Assembly (NCBI GenBank): GCA_947683625.1
Contig: CANTUR010000044.1
Span: 1,612,001-1,676,000 of the forward strand
Direction of reading: 5' to 3'
Source of the DNA: Mallotus nudiflorus
Lineage: Eukaryota; Streptophyta; Magnoliopsida; Malpighiales; Euphorbiaceae
Length of the DNA stretch: 64,000 nt
The notes beneath the pieces were generated by a model. That model was not told the origin of the DNA and did not search any database. It worked only from the letters and a program-made list of their open reading frames with translations. Position numbers and translations under genes: made by a program. How positions within the stretch are numbered: the first letter of the stretch is position 1; each line of letters starts with the position of its first letter. Positions 1 to 12,585 of this stretch are shown here, piece after piece.

Positions 1-1649
1 CTTCATTACCTTTATAAATGATCTATCAAGGTATGGACACTTTTATTTAATGAAGCATAAGAGTGAATCCTTTGAAAAGTTCAAGGAATTCAAGGTCCAA
101 GTATAGAACCAATGAGGAAAAGTATTGAAATCCTATAAATAGATCAATGTGGTGAATACTTATATACCCAGTTCATTGAATTCCTTAAGGAGCATGGCAT
201 TATTTCACAACTAACTCCACCCGAAACACCTCAACTAAATGGTGTATCTGAAAGGAGGAATCAAACTTTATTAGATATGGTTCAATCTATGATGAGCTAT
301 ATAGATTTGCCTTTGCATTAGAAACTACAACTTACATTTTAAATTATGTTCCATCTAAGTCTATTTCTACCACAACATTGAGATATGGCATGGTAAGGCA
401 CCAAGTCTTAAACATATTAAAATTTAGGGATGCCTAGCTAATATTAAAAAGTCAAAAATAGAAAAATTAGATGCGAGGTCAATTCAAGGTAGATTCATTG
501 GATATCCTAAAGATAGTTTAGGATATTGTTTCTATCTTCCTGCTGAACAAGATGTTGTAAGTAGTGATGAATATTTCTTAAGAAAGAGTTTCTTTAAGAA
601 GGTGGTAAAGGAAGGAAGATATCATTAGAATAGAATTCTCTAATGAAGCCAATCAATTTTATCAAAAGGATATAGATCAACCTCAAGAGAGATACAGTTT
701 TCTACATGATATGCAAGAGTTACATATTCATGAAGAAAGTAATCATGATGATGATCCTATAACATATGAAGAAGCTTTATCGATAAAGACTCTTTAAAAT
801 GGCTTGAAGCAATGAAAGCTAAAATTGATTCCATGTACATAAACCAAGTTTAGACATTTATTGATCTACCTAAAGGTATTGTATATATAGGTTGTAAATG
901 GGTCTTTAAGAGAAAGATTGGTGTAGATGGAAAGGTTGATACCTATAAAGCAAGGCTTGTAGTGAAAGGGTTTCGCCAAAGGCAAGGGTCGACTATAAGG
1001 AAACCTTCTCGTCAGTAGCCATGCTTAAATCCATTTGAATACTTCTTGTTATAGTTACACACCATGACTATGAAATTTGGCAAATGAATGTCAAAACTAC
1101 CTTTCTCAATGGTTATGTTTGAGGAAGATATCTATATAAAACAACCTAAGGGTTTTGAATCAAAGGAAGATATCATGAATGTTGTGTTAAGGCAATCTTT
1201 AAGCACTTAAGAAGGACTAAAGATTTAGTCTTAGCCTACGAAGGAGGTGATCTACAATTAGATGGTTTCATGAATTCTAATTTTTAATCAGATATGGATG
1301 ATAGAAAGTCTATCTCTGGGTTTATTTTTACTTGTAATGAAGGTATAGTGAGTTAGAAGAGTTTTAAGCAAAGTGTCACTGTTTATTCCACTACATAAGC
1401 TAAGTATATAGTTGCATCATATGCTACTAAAGAAGCTATTTGAATTAAGAAGTTCATTACTAAACTTGGAGTTGTTCCTTCCATTGAGTCCCCAATTCCT
1501 CTCTATTATGACAATAATAGAGCCATTGCTTTTGGTAAAGGAACCAAGGTCTCACCAAAAGTCAAAATATATAGAAAAGCATTTTCATATTATTAGAGAC
1601 CTTATTGGAAAAGGAGATATCATCATACCAAAGGTAGATTCAGTTGGTA
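1..1649 (+). pseudogene. Ty1/Copia polyprotein remnant (integrase-RT-RNase H)
   Basis: Copia domains are readable in order but in shifting frames. The integrase core/C-terminal part covers about 1-345 and includes GVSERRNQTLLDMVQSMM at about 243-295. The start of reverse transcriptase covers about 890-1185 (WVFKRKIGVDGKVDTYKARL, later EDIYIKQPKGF). RNase H covers about 1200-1640 (SDMDDRKSISGF, then LGVVPSIESPIPLYYDNN). The domain order IN before RT is diagnostic of Copia. RT jumps at about 1190 straight into the RNase H linker, so the catalytic YVDD part of RT is deleted. Many stops sit where the family has Trp or Glu. The 5' part lies outside the window. Lineage within Copia was not resolved. 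This is a dead copy. Confidence 0.88.
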
Positions 1650-3890
1650 TGTCCTAAAGGCCAATCATATATTTTGACATTATAAATCATCCCTAATGGC
1701 AAAAATAATATTATATTATTTAAGGAGTTTATTTAATTGAATATTTATCCATTAGCATTATGTTAAATAAATTTATTATCAAGAGTTGATAATATGAGTT
1801 ATAAATTTATTTAGTACAATTGCTATAAAATCTTCATAGTCGATAAATTAATATTTGGATAATATTAATTAGACGATCACCACTGTTTATTTTTCTTGAT
1901 TAGTATATGATATTAATAGTGGGAGGTAATGAGTCTCCTATTACTTGATATAAGATATCACAATAGACATATGGATACTTATGTGATGACTGGATTGAAC
2001 ATTGACATTAGATTTATGATTGCGTGATATTTAATTACAGTTAACAATCATAATCTAGGTTATAATGTTGTATATAGTCCTTTGACTTAAGGTGGCACAA
2101 TCATCCACATTTGAGTGGTTAAGGTTTATTACCATTGACATACTTGAGTTAATCACACATGGGTAGATGGCGTGTGATGGCTCTAATCAATTAAATGTAG
2201 GGATGAGTGTTCAGCCAAGATGGGATTCATAGCTTGGAGTGAACTAGGATAAGATCCTATGCTATCTATGTTTGTTCTTGATGAATAATTTCCTAGCCAT
2301 GACAAACATGACATAGTCTGAAATAGTTTTAGTGCTAGAAATGTGTTTCTAGTATTTGGTATGTTTTATCAAAAGTTAGAACTTAAGATGAGGTCATATG
2401 ATATGACTATTAGATTTTGACTAAACCATGAGTCTATGCTATATCGGGATCTTTTAATGAAGGGATTTTAGTGCATAATAATTATGACCAAAGGGTTCTT
2501 ATGGATCAATACATGCATTCATTTCTAATTGCTTAGTTGTGATATCGATGCAAGGGGTCACTCATAACTTATGAGAACTAAATGTTTATAATTGGGATTT
2601 TCACATTTAGACTTGAAAGGTGTCTTAAATAATGTCAAGTGTTGATATGATCTTCTCATTGCCAATTAGACATGAACCTAGTAAGTCACACTTAAAAGAG
2701 TTTCACCAAATCGCCATTAACATTAACCTAATTATTGATTAAAGAGTTTATTCAATTAATTAAGATGAATAGAATTAGATTTATGCTTTAAGCAATGATT
2801 CTATTATATCATGAAATCTAATTCAAGTAAGGGTTTAATTATTAATTAATACTTAATTAATAAGAGATATTAATTAAAGTATTAAATTAATAATATGTGT
2901 TGTTTCTAATTGGACTTGGATTAATGGCCCAAGTTGTTTAGGTTTAGGTCCAAAAGGGTTTTGGACTAAAGATTAGTCCAAAATGTTGAGAAGACCCACG
3001 AATCTTATCTTAGGCCCATTTTATTGATGGATTGGGCTTAGGCCAAGTGTTGGCCTAATTACCAAGCATAAGTCCATGTTAAAGGATATGGTTTAATTTG
3101 TCATATTAGGCACACATTATATTTTATGTGTAAAATGTTGACCATGGAAAATTTGGCACATTATCACTTAAGTGTATATTATTGACAATGGAAAAATAAG
3201 GATTAGGTTACATGGTTATGTGTAGAGAATGTGTGTAGACATAATATATGAGATGTATTTAATTTTCTACACACTTCTTTGTACACTAGTAAATCACTTA
3301 TACAATTGTATAATTATTATGACAAGCTGTATTATAAGTGAAAAGGTGATAAGGTGCTTGCTTTTTCTACATATATATACATAACCTAAGAGAGGTTAAA
3401 AGTGGTTAGAGATTTGTGATCATATACTAAAAGGGTATATACACTACATAAACCCTAAGTGTTCTTGTAAGAGATTAAATTAGTGTAAGACTTGTGTTGG
3501 TTATTTAAAAGGGCACTTGTAACTAATCAATTCAAAGAAAGAAGGTGGTTTGTGATGCTTTAGAGTTTCAAACTAAAGGCCTCACACTTATTAGGATGCT
3601 AGAGCATTTGATTCAAGTATTGAACCAACTACATCAAAGATTGTAGATAACTTTTGTGGCATACATCAAACTTAGGAGTTGGTAAGCTTTCTTAAACTTA
3701 GAATGTCATAGGATGTTGCTTTTACATGTTAATGTGTTATTCAGCTATGTGTAAAATGCAAAATGGATCTATGGGAATGGAATTCTTCATCTGATGAAGG
3801 GTTATGCAAATAAAAGTTTGAAAATTTACCCTATCTAAGGCATATGCTCACCTTACTTGGTTATTGCATAACCATTTCCTTACAATCATG
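1650..3890 (+). repeat. Probable 3' LTR of the Copia element
   Basis: This non-coding stretch follows the RNase H remnant directly and begins at TGTCCTAAAGGCC (1650). It contains a TATA-like tract (ATATATATAC, 3371-3380), followed by a region resembling an LTR R/U5 transcript leader. There is no second LTR copy in the window to align, so the start is approximate and the end (somewhere at 3,760-3,900) is a guess. The calling basis is position plus promoter-like content. It could also be unrelated intergenic DNA. Confidence 0.45.
3371..3380 (+). promoter_or_regulatory. TATA-like tract in putative Copia LTR
   Basis: ATATATATAC lies in a TA-rich stretch inside the putative LTR, upstream of a transcript-leader-like region. 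It would be the LTR promoter if the LTR call is right. Weak on its own. Confidence 0.3.
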
Positions 3891-3900
3891 TGAATTCATG

Positions 3901-5772
3901 AATTTGTATATACAAGTAGAGCCTTGGATAACATGTTAAAAATGATTTGTGCACAAATTTGCACAGGTTCACATTTACATTATAAAAGCATAATAATGCA
4001 TAATTTATGTATATAATAATATCAATAAGATTTATGAGATTGGAATATTAGAATGTTTATTTAAGACATATATTATGCAATTGGAGCCTTGGATTATATG
4101 TTGAAAATGAACTATGCACAAATTTGCATGAGTTCATGTTTTGAGTTAAAAAATGCTCAATAATAAATGACTTGTACATTTAATAATATCAATAAGATTT
4201 ATGATTTTGGAATGCTAGAATGGGTATTTAGGGCACTACATATGAAATTAGAACCTTGATTAACATATTTGAAATCATGAGTGGACAAATTTGCACGAGT
4301 TGACTTTTTACGTTCCAAAATGTGCAATAATGCACAATTTGTCCATTTAATAATTTCAAAAAAAAATTTATGAGTTTGGAATTCTAGAAAGTGTATTTAG
4401 GACACTATATATGCAATTGGAGAGTTGGATAACATGTTTAAAACCATTTTTGTACAAATTTGCATGAGTGTATGATTTATGTTCAAACAAGCGCAAAAAT
4501 GCATGATTAGTGCACTTAATAATGTCAATAAGATTTTTGAGCTTTGAATGCTAGAATATGTGTTTAGGATTATGAATATAAATATGGAGCCTTGGATAAC
4601 ATGTTTAAGGTAATTTGTGCCTAAATTTGCACTAGCTCACATTTTAAATTAAAAAAATTAGCAACAATGCATGATTTATGCATTTCAATATATCAAAAAG
4701 ATTTATGAGTTTGTAAAGCTAGAATGTGTATTTACAAAACTGTATAAACAATTGAAGCCTTGGATATCATATTGAAAACCATTTGTGCATAAATTTACAC
4801 AAGTTCACATTTTGCATTCAAAAATGTGCAACAATGATTGATTTGTGCATTTATTAATGTCAATAATATTTTCAAGCTTGGAATGCTGGGATGTTAATTT
4901 AGAATAGTGAAAATCATTATGGAGCATTGGATAACATGTTTAAAATAATATGTACAAAAATTTGCACTAGTTCACATTTTAACTTCAAAAATGTGCAATA
5001 ATGCACAATTTGTCCATTTGAATATGTCAATAAGACTTATGTATTTTATTGCTAGCATGTGTATTTATGGATACGTATATGCAAGTGCAACATAGGATAA
5101 CATGTTAAAAATGATTGGTGCACAAATTTCTACGAGTTCACGTTTTGCATTAAAAAATTCAAAACAATGCACAATTTGTGCATTTAAAAAAATCAATAAG
5201 ATTTTTGAGTTTAGAATGCTAGAATGTGTATTTAAGACACTTATTATGCAATTGGATCCTTGGATTACATGTTCAAAATTATTTGTGAACAAATTTGCAT
5301 GAGTTCCCATTTTGTGTTAAAAAATGTGCAACAATGCACAATTTGTACATTTAATAATACTAATAAGATTTATGAGTTAGGAATGCTAGAATGGGCATTT
5401 AGGGCATTGTATTTGCAATTAGAGCCTTGATTAATATATTCAAATTCATGAGTGGATAAATTTTTACAAGTTGACTTTTTGCATTAAAAAATGTGTAACA
5501 ATGTATGATTTGTCCATTTAATAATTTCAATAAGATTTATGAGTTTGGAATGGTACAAAGTGTATTTAGGACACTGTATATTCAATTAGAGAGTTGGGTA
5601 ACATGTTTAAAACCATTTGTATACAAATTTTCATGAGTTTACAATTTACGTTCAAATAATTGTAATAATGCATGATTTGTACATTCAGGCCTGGAATGCT
5701 AGAATGTTAATTTAGAATAGTGAATATCATTATGGAGCCTTGGAAAACATGATTAAAACCATTTGTGTATAT
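3901..5772. repeat. Satellite array, ~167-bp monomer with seven-monomer higher-order period
   Basis: The motif family around 'gagccttggataacatg' recurs at about 3921, 4086, 4253, 4422, 4589, 4757, 4923, 5088, 5256, 5423, 5590 and 5736, giving steps of 165-169 bp except the last (146). Each monomer also carries 'acaaatttgca', 'cacatttt', 'aatgcatgattt' and 'tcaataagattt'. Monomers seven apart share private variants. 3921 and 5088 share 'catgttaaaaatgatt'. 4086 and 5256 share 'ttattatgcaattgga'. 4253 and 5423 share 'catgagtgga' and 'gttgacttttt'. 4422 and 5590 share 'gagagttgg'. This is higher-order organisation of about 1,168 bp. The final step is a deletion: the array jumps from a 4422-type monomer into a 4923-type monomer. 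Short reading frames across it are repeat translation, not genes. Confidence 0.9.
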
Positions 5773-5773
5773 C

Positions 5774-5955
5774 ACTTTCTTAGCTTTCAAAAACCTCTTG
5801 AATCATCTCAGTATGAGTTCTATAGGGTGAGTTATGGTCAAAATACTAAAGTTACACAAAATAGGAATTCTTACGGATTGCTCTTTTCTTGAATGAAATT
5901 TGCCTTATTAGCGTGAACAAATCTTGAAATCTTCCTCTTTGGAACTAGGATCACA
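5774..5955 (-). repeat. Array LTR 1 (truncated)
   Basis: Only the start of the LTR (on -) is present. It ends at 5955 with GGATCACA (TGTGATCC on -) and is cut at about 5774, where the satellite begins. Confidence 0.85.
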
Positions 5956-6543
5956 TCATTCTCCCTTTCTTCAAAAAGATTTATCCTTAAATCCTTGCCT
6001 TCAATACAAATGAATTTTTTTTATTTTTAATAAAACTAAAGAACATAACACAAGAAAAATTTAAAAAAATAAAGAAATTTAAACGAGACTCAACAAGAAA
6101 AAAAAGTCAAGACTTATATTTTTTTTTAACTCATAAATAGAATATAAATTTGAAATCCTAAAAATTGAAAAAAAAATAAAACAAAAAAAATGAAAGATAG
6201 AAGATTAGTAACCTTAAATCCTTTTTGTACTAACCAACTAAAACCTTAGGTATATCAAACATACGAGTCTTCATTACAAATTGATCAAATCAAACTTAAG
6301 GTATAAAATCTAATTGATATGACCAACTAAAACCTTAGGTATATCAAACCTAAAACCCTTTATTACAAATCATTTAATTAAATCAATCTAATACTAACTA
6401 AATAAAAAATCATAAAAAAACTAAAAAATATATTTTTTTTAGACACAAATAGAAAACTTTCAAAACCATAATAATTAAAAAGTAAATTAAGGATACATAT
6501 TAAATTGAACAAAACCTAATTTGAGCCAAGCTCTTATACCAAG
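5956..6543 (-). mobile_element. Array internal domain 1
   Basis: 588 bp. It starts at the polypurine-tract complement (5957-5972) and ends at the primer-binding-site complement GCTCTTATACCA (6530-6541). Between them are A-rich sequence and two copies of a ~90-bp subrepeat containing 'accttaggtatatcaaac'. No ORF of note. Confidence 0.85.
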
Positions 6544-7475
6544 TGATATGAACCCACTAGAAAACATGCTCTAGGTACCCGTTCAACAAGAAGCCAAACC
6601 CATGCTCTCAAGGAAACTTCAAATCAAGTTCCAATTCATACATAGAGAACCTTCACCTTATGTTTAGTTAGTCTAAACAACCAAAGATATATCAAAACTT
6701 TAACCTTTTGAATAATACAAACAAGCAACATAGGTTATTAAAAAGACGCCACAATCTACTACCTGAAAGATAGATTGATAAGTCACAAAAGTTGTCACGT
6801 GGTCAATCACCAAGTAACCAAAGAGAATCCTCTCTAAATTTTATTAATTATCCATGATTGAATACCCTCTATGTTATATAAAATAAGGCCTTTATATAGG
6901 CTTAAAGGAACCCTAAATAAAACCTAATTAATATCCTAACTAAATAAGAAAAAAAATCCTTCTTAAATAAGAAAATATAATTCTACCTAAATAATAAAAT
7001 ATCGTCCTAGTTAAATTCGGATTTACTTATATAGCATGTTATAGCAAACTTTTTAACATGATGATGGCCGAATTGACTCAAGCCCAAAACATAAAAGTTA
7101 TATCCTTAGTTGTTATCTTTCGGTATCATCTTGAATCACATCATTTGGATCTATATTAAGTGAGATATGGCCCATTTACTGATGTATATTCAGTCTACCC
7201 AGTTTTGTTCACGATCTAATAATCTTTCTTAATTTTGGCTTAAATATAAGACCAAATTAACTCTAGATATCCTTATCAAAGTTGTAGATCTCTTTCTTAG
7301 CTTTCAACAACCTCTTGAATCATCTCAATCCTAGTTCTATAGATTGAGTGATGGTCAAAATACTAAAGCATGCTACTAAAAATACAAATTCGTGTGAATT
7401 GCTCTTTTCTTGAATGAAGGTTACCTTATTAGCATGAAAAATAATGAAATCTTCCTCTTTGAAACTAGGATCACA
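6544..7475 (-). repeat. Array LTR 2 (complete, 932 bp)
   Basis: Bounded by TGATATGAACCC on the left and GGATCACA on the right. It is flanked by primer-binding-site and polypurine complements on its two sides, so it serves both neighbouring units. Confidence 0.88.
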
Positions 7476-8059
7476 TCATTCTCCCTTTCTTCAAAAATAT
7501 TTGTCCTCAAATCTTTGCCATCCATACGAATGAAATTTTTCTTATTTTTAATAAAACTAAAGAACAGAAGATAAGAAAAATTTTTTAAAAATAAAGAAAC
7601 TTAAACAAGAGTCAAAAAGAAAAAAATTCAAGACATATATTTTTTAACTTATAAATAGAAAATATAAAAATTGAAAAAAAAAACTAAAAGAAAGGTAGAA
7701 GATTAGTAACCTTAAACCCTTTTTGTATCAACCAACTAAAACCTTAAGTATATCAAACCTAAGACCCTTCATTACAAATTGATCAAATCAAACTTAAGGT
7801 ATAAAATCTAATTGATATGACGAACTAAAACTTTAGGTATATCAAACCTAATACTCTTTATTACAAATCATTCAATTAAATCAATCTAATACCACTTAAA
7901 TCAATCTAATACCAACTAAATAAAAAATCATAAAAAAAAACATATATTATTTTTTTCACAAATAGAAAACTTTTAAAACCACAATAATTAGAAAGTAAAT
8001 TAGGGATATGTAGAATTGAATTGAACAAAACCTAATTTGAGCCAAGCTCTTATACTAAG
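7476..8059 (-). mobile_element. Array internal domain 2
   Basis: 584 bp, same order as the other internals; primer-binding-site complement GCTCTTATACTA at 8046-8057. A duplicated 'aaatcaatctaatacca' patch near 7890-7915 is private to this copy. Confidence 0.85.
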
Positions 8060-8984
8060 TGATATGAACTCACTAGATGACCTGCTCTAGGAAACCATTC
8101 AACATGAACCTATACCTACGCTCTTAAGGAAAGTTCAAATTAGGTTCCAATACAAATATAGAGAACATTCACCTCATGTTTAATTAGTCCAAACAACTAA
8201 AGCTATATCAAAACTTTAACCTTTTGAACAATAATAAATAAACAACAAAGGTTTTTAAAAATAAGCCACAATCTATTGTCTGAAAGATTGATTGATAAGT
8301 CACAAAAGTTGTCACATGGTTAACCCCCAAGTAACAAAGGACAATCCTCTATAAATTTTATTAATCATCCATGATTGCATACCCTCTTTATTATATAAAA
8401 TAAGGCCTTTATATAGGCTTAAAGGAACCCTAAACAAAACCTAATTAATATCCTAACTAATTAAGAAAACAAAATCCTTCTTAAATAAGAAAATATGATT
8501 TAACTTAAATAAGAAAATATCATCCTAGTTAAATTCAGATTTACTTATATAGCATATTGTAGCACACTTTTTAATATGATGATAGCTAAATTGACTCAAG
8601 CCCAAAACATAAACATTGTACCCCTTGTTGTTATCTTTCAGCAACATCTTGGATTACTTCATTTAGATCTATATTGAGTGAGATATGACTTATTTACTGA
8701 TGTATATTCAGTCTGCCCAATTTTGTTCACGATCATATAATCTTTCATAATTTTAGTTCTAGTATAAGACCGAATTAACTCTAGATATCTGCACCAAAGT
8801 TGTGGATCTATTTCTTAGCTTTCAACAACATCTTAAATCATCTCAATCCTAGTTCTATAGAGTGAGTTATGGTCAAAATACTAAAGCATACTACTTATAA
8901 TACGAATTCATGCAAATTGCTCTTTTCTTGAATGAAAGTTGCCTTACTAACATGAAAAAATCATGAAATATTCCTAGGATAACA
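8060..8984 (-). repeat. Array LTR 3 (complete, 925 bp)
   Basis: Bounded by TGATATGAACTC and GGATAACA. A short deletion near 8970 removes part of the 'cttcctctttggaacta' block that other copies keep. Confidence 0.87.
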
Positions 8985-9559
8985 TCATTCTCCCTTTCAT
9001 CAAAAAGATTTTTTCTCAAATCTTTGCCTTCCATATGAATGAAATTTTTTTTATTTAAAATAAAACTCAAGAACATAAGACAAGAAAATTTTTAAAAAAA
9101 ATAAAGAAACTTAAACGAGAGTCAAAAAGAAAAAATTCAAGACATATATTTATTTTAACTCATAAATAGAAAATAAATTCAAAATCATAAAAATTGAAGA
9201 ACAAAAATGAAAGGTAGAATATTAGTAACCTTAAACCCTTTTTGTATCAATTAACTAAAACCTTACATATATCAAACCTAAGACCCTTCGTTACAAATTG
9301 ATCAAATCAAACTTTAGGTATAAAATCTAATTGATATGACCAACTAAGACTTTAGGTATATCAAACCTAAGACCCTTTGTTATAAATCATTTAGTTAAAT
9401 CAATCTAATACCAACTAAATCAAAAATCATAAAAAAAAACATATATTTCTTTTTTACACAAATAGAAAACTTTTAAAACCACAATAATTAGAAAGTAAAT
9501 TAAGGATATGCATAATTGAATTGAACAACACCTAATTTGAGCCAAGCTCTTATACAAAG
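8985..9559 (-). mobile_element. Array internal domain 3
   Basis: 575 bp; polypurine-side and primer-binding-site complement (GCTCTTATACAA, 9546-9557) are present; both 'cttaggtatatcaaac'-type subrepeats are retained. Confidence 0.85.
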
Positions 9560-10494
9560 TGATACGAACCCACTAGACAACCTACTCTAGGAACCTGTTT
9601 AACATGAACCCATACCCATGCTCTTAAGGAAAGTTTAAATCAAGTTCCAATTCAGACATAGAGAACCTTCACCTCATGTTTCATTAGTCCAAACAACCAA
9701 AGCTATATCAAAACTTTAACCTTCTAAACAATAACAAACAAGCAACAAAGGTTTTTAAAATGATGCCATAATCTATTGTCTGAAAGATAGATTGATAAGC
9801 CATAAAAGTTGTCACATGGTTAACCCCCAAGTAACCAAAGAGAATCCTTTATAGATTTTATTAATCATCCATAATTACATACCCTCTATGTACCATAAAA
9901 TAAGGCCTTCATATAAGCTTAAAGGAACCCTAAATAAATCCTAATTAATATCTTAACTAAACAAGAAAACAAAATCCTTCTTAAATAAGACAATATAGTT
10001 CAACTTAAATATGAAAATATTGTCCTAGTTAAATTTGGATTTACTTATGCAACACGTTGTAGCACACTTTTTAACATAATGATAGATTAATTAACATAAT
10101 TCCAAAGCATAAAAGTTGTATCCCTTATTGTTATCTTTTAGTATCATCTTGAATCACTTCATTTGGATCTATATTGAGTGAGATACGACCCATTTACTAA
10201 TCAATATTCAGTCTACCTAATTTTATTCAGGATATGATAATCTTTCATAATTTTAGCTTAGGTATAAGACCTAATTAACTCTAGATAGCTCCATTAAAGT
10301 TGCATATATCTTTCTTAGATTTAAAAAACCTCTTGAATCATTTTAATATGAGTTCTATAGAGAGAGTTATGGCCAAAATACTAAAGTATGCTACACAAAA
10401 TATGAATTCATGTGAATTGCTCTTTTCTTGAATGAAAGTTGCCTTATTAGCATGAAGAAATTTTGAAATCTTCCTCTTTGGAACTAGGATCACA
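9560..10494 (-). repeat. Array LTR 4 (complete, 935 bp)
   Basis: Bounded by TGATACGAACCC and GGATCACA; same internal landmarks as LTR 2. Confidence 0.87.
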
Positions 10495-11071
10495 TCATTC
10501 TCCCTTTCTTCAACAAGATTTATACTCAAATCTTTGCCTTTTATTCAAACGAATTTTTTTTAATAAACTCATGAACACAACATAAGAAAATTTTAAAAAA
10601 ATAAAGAAACTAAAATGAGACTCAAAAAGAAAAAAATCAAGATATATATATTTTTAACTCATCAATAAAAAATAAATTCATAATCATAAAAATTGAAAAG
10701 AAATAAAACAAAAAAATTAAAAGGTAGAAGATTAGTAATCTTAAAATCTTTTTGTATCAACCAACTAAAACCTTAGGTATATCAAACCTAAGACTCTCAA
10801 TTACAAATTGATCAAATCAAACTTAAGGTATAAAATATAATTGATATGACCAACTAAAACCTTAGGTATATCAAGCCTAAGACTCTTTGTTGCAAATCAT
10901 TCAATTAAATCAATCTAATTCTAACTAAATCAAAAATCATAAATAAATAAACAAATATTTTTTTTGGACACAATTAAAAAACTTTTAACACCACAATAAT
11001 TTGAAAGTAAATTAAGGATACATAGAATTGAATTGAACAAAACCTAATTTGAGCCAAGCTTTAATACCAAG
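10495..11071 (-). mobile_element. Array internal domain 4
   Basis: 577 bp; primer-binding-site complement GCTTTAATACCA at 11058-11069. The - strand frame over its polypurine end reads VEERENDVI and continues into LTR 4, the remnant pol C-terminus. Confidence 0.85.
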
Positions 11072-12002
11072 TGATACGAACCCACTAGACGACCTGCTCT
11101 AGGAACTCATTCAACATGAACCTAAACCCACGCTCTCAAGCAAAGTTCAAATCAAGTTCCAATTCAGACATAGAGAACCTTTACCTTATGTTTAGATAGT
11201 CTAAAAAACCAAAACTATATCAAAACTTTAACCTTTTAAATAATAACAAACAAGCAACAAAGGTTATTAAAAAATGCCACAATCTACTATTTAAAAGATA
11301 GATTGATAAGTCACAAAAGTTGTCACATGGTTAACCACCAAGGAACCAAAGAGAATCCTCTCTAAATATTATTAATCATCCATGCTTGTTTACCCTCTAG
11401 GTTATATAAAACAAGGCCTTTGTATAAGCTTAAAGGAACCCTAAATAAAACCTAATTAATATCCTAACTAAACAAGAAAACAAAATCCTCCTTAAATAAG
11501 AAAATATAAATCTACTTAAATAAGAAAATATTGTACTAGTTAAATTTGGATTTACTTATGCAGCACGTTGTAGCATACTTTTTAATATGATGATGGTCAA
11601 ATTTACTCAAGCCTAAAATATAAAATTTTTATCCCTTATTATCTTTCAGTAGCATCTTGAATCACTTCATTTTGATCTATATTGAGTGAGATATGACCCA
11701 TTTACTAATGTATCTTCATTCTGCCCAATTTTGTTCACAATATGATAATCTTTCATAATTTTAGCTCAGGTACAATACTGAATTAACTCTAGATATCTTC
11801 ATTAAAGTTGTAGAGATTTTTCTTAGCTTTCAATAACCTCTTGAATCATCTCAATCCGAATTCTATAGTGTGAGTTATGGCCAAAATACTAATGTATGCT
11901 ACACAAAATACGAATTCATGTGAATTGCTCTTTTCTTGAATGAAAGTTCCCTTAATAGCATGAACAAATCTTGAAATCTTTCTCTTTGGAACTAGGATCA
12001 CA
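11072..12002 (-). repeat. Array LTR 5 (complete, 931 bp)
   Basis: Bounded by TGATACGAACCC and GGATCACA. Confidence 0.87.
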
Positions 12003-12585
12003 TCATTCTCCCTTTCTAAAAAAATATTTTTCCTCAAATATTTTCCTTCCATACGAATGAAATTTTTTTTTAATAAAACTCAAGAACAGAACACAAGAAA
12101 AATTTAAAAAAAGAAAGAAACTTAAACGAGAGCAAAAAAGAAAAAAAAATCAGGACATATATTTTTTTTAACTCATAAATAGAAAATAAATTCAAAATCA
12201 TAAAAATTGAAAAAAAAACAAACAAAAAAAATGAATGGTTGAAGATTGGTAACCTTAAACCCTTTTTGTATTAACTAACTAAAACCTTAGGTATATCAAA
12301 CCTAAGACCCTTTGTTAAAAATTGATCAAATCAAATTTAAGGTATAAAATCTAATTGATATGAGCAACTAAAACCTTAGGTATATCAAACCTATGACCCT
12401 TTATTACAAATCATTCAATTAAATCAATCTCATACTAACTAAATCAAAAATCGTAAAAAAACAAAAAAAAAACATTTTTTTACACAAATAGAAAACTTTT
12501 AAAACCACAATAATTATAAAGTAAATTAAGGATATGTAAAATTGAATTAAATAAAACCTAATTTGAGCCAATGTCTTATACTAAG
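12003..12585 (-). mobile_element. Array internal domain 5
   Basis: 583 bp; primer-binding-site complement TGTCTTATACTA at 12572-12583; paired 'accttaggtatatcaaac' subrepeats are present. Confidence 0.85.

Noticed and set aside
5065..5310. Overlapping short frames on both strands
   Set aside because: They cross satellite monomers and share no family resemblance.
8891..12052. Repeated small - strand frames (ERENDVILVPKRKISKF type) as a conserved peptide gene
   Set aside because: They are copies of the residual pol C-terminus running over the polypurine tract into the LTR in successive array units.
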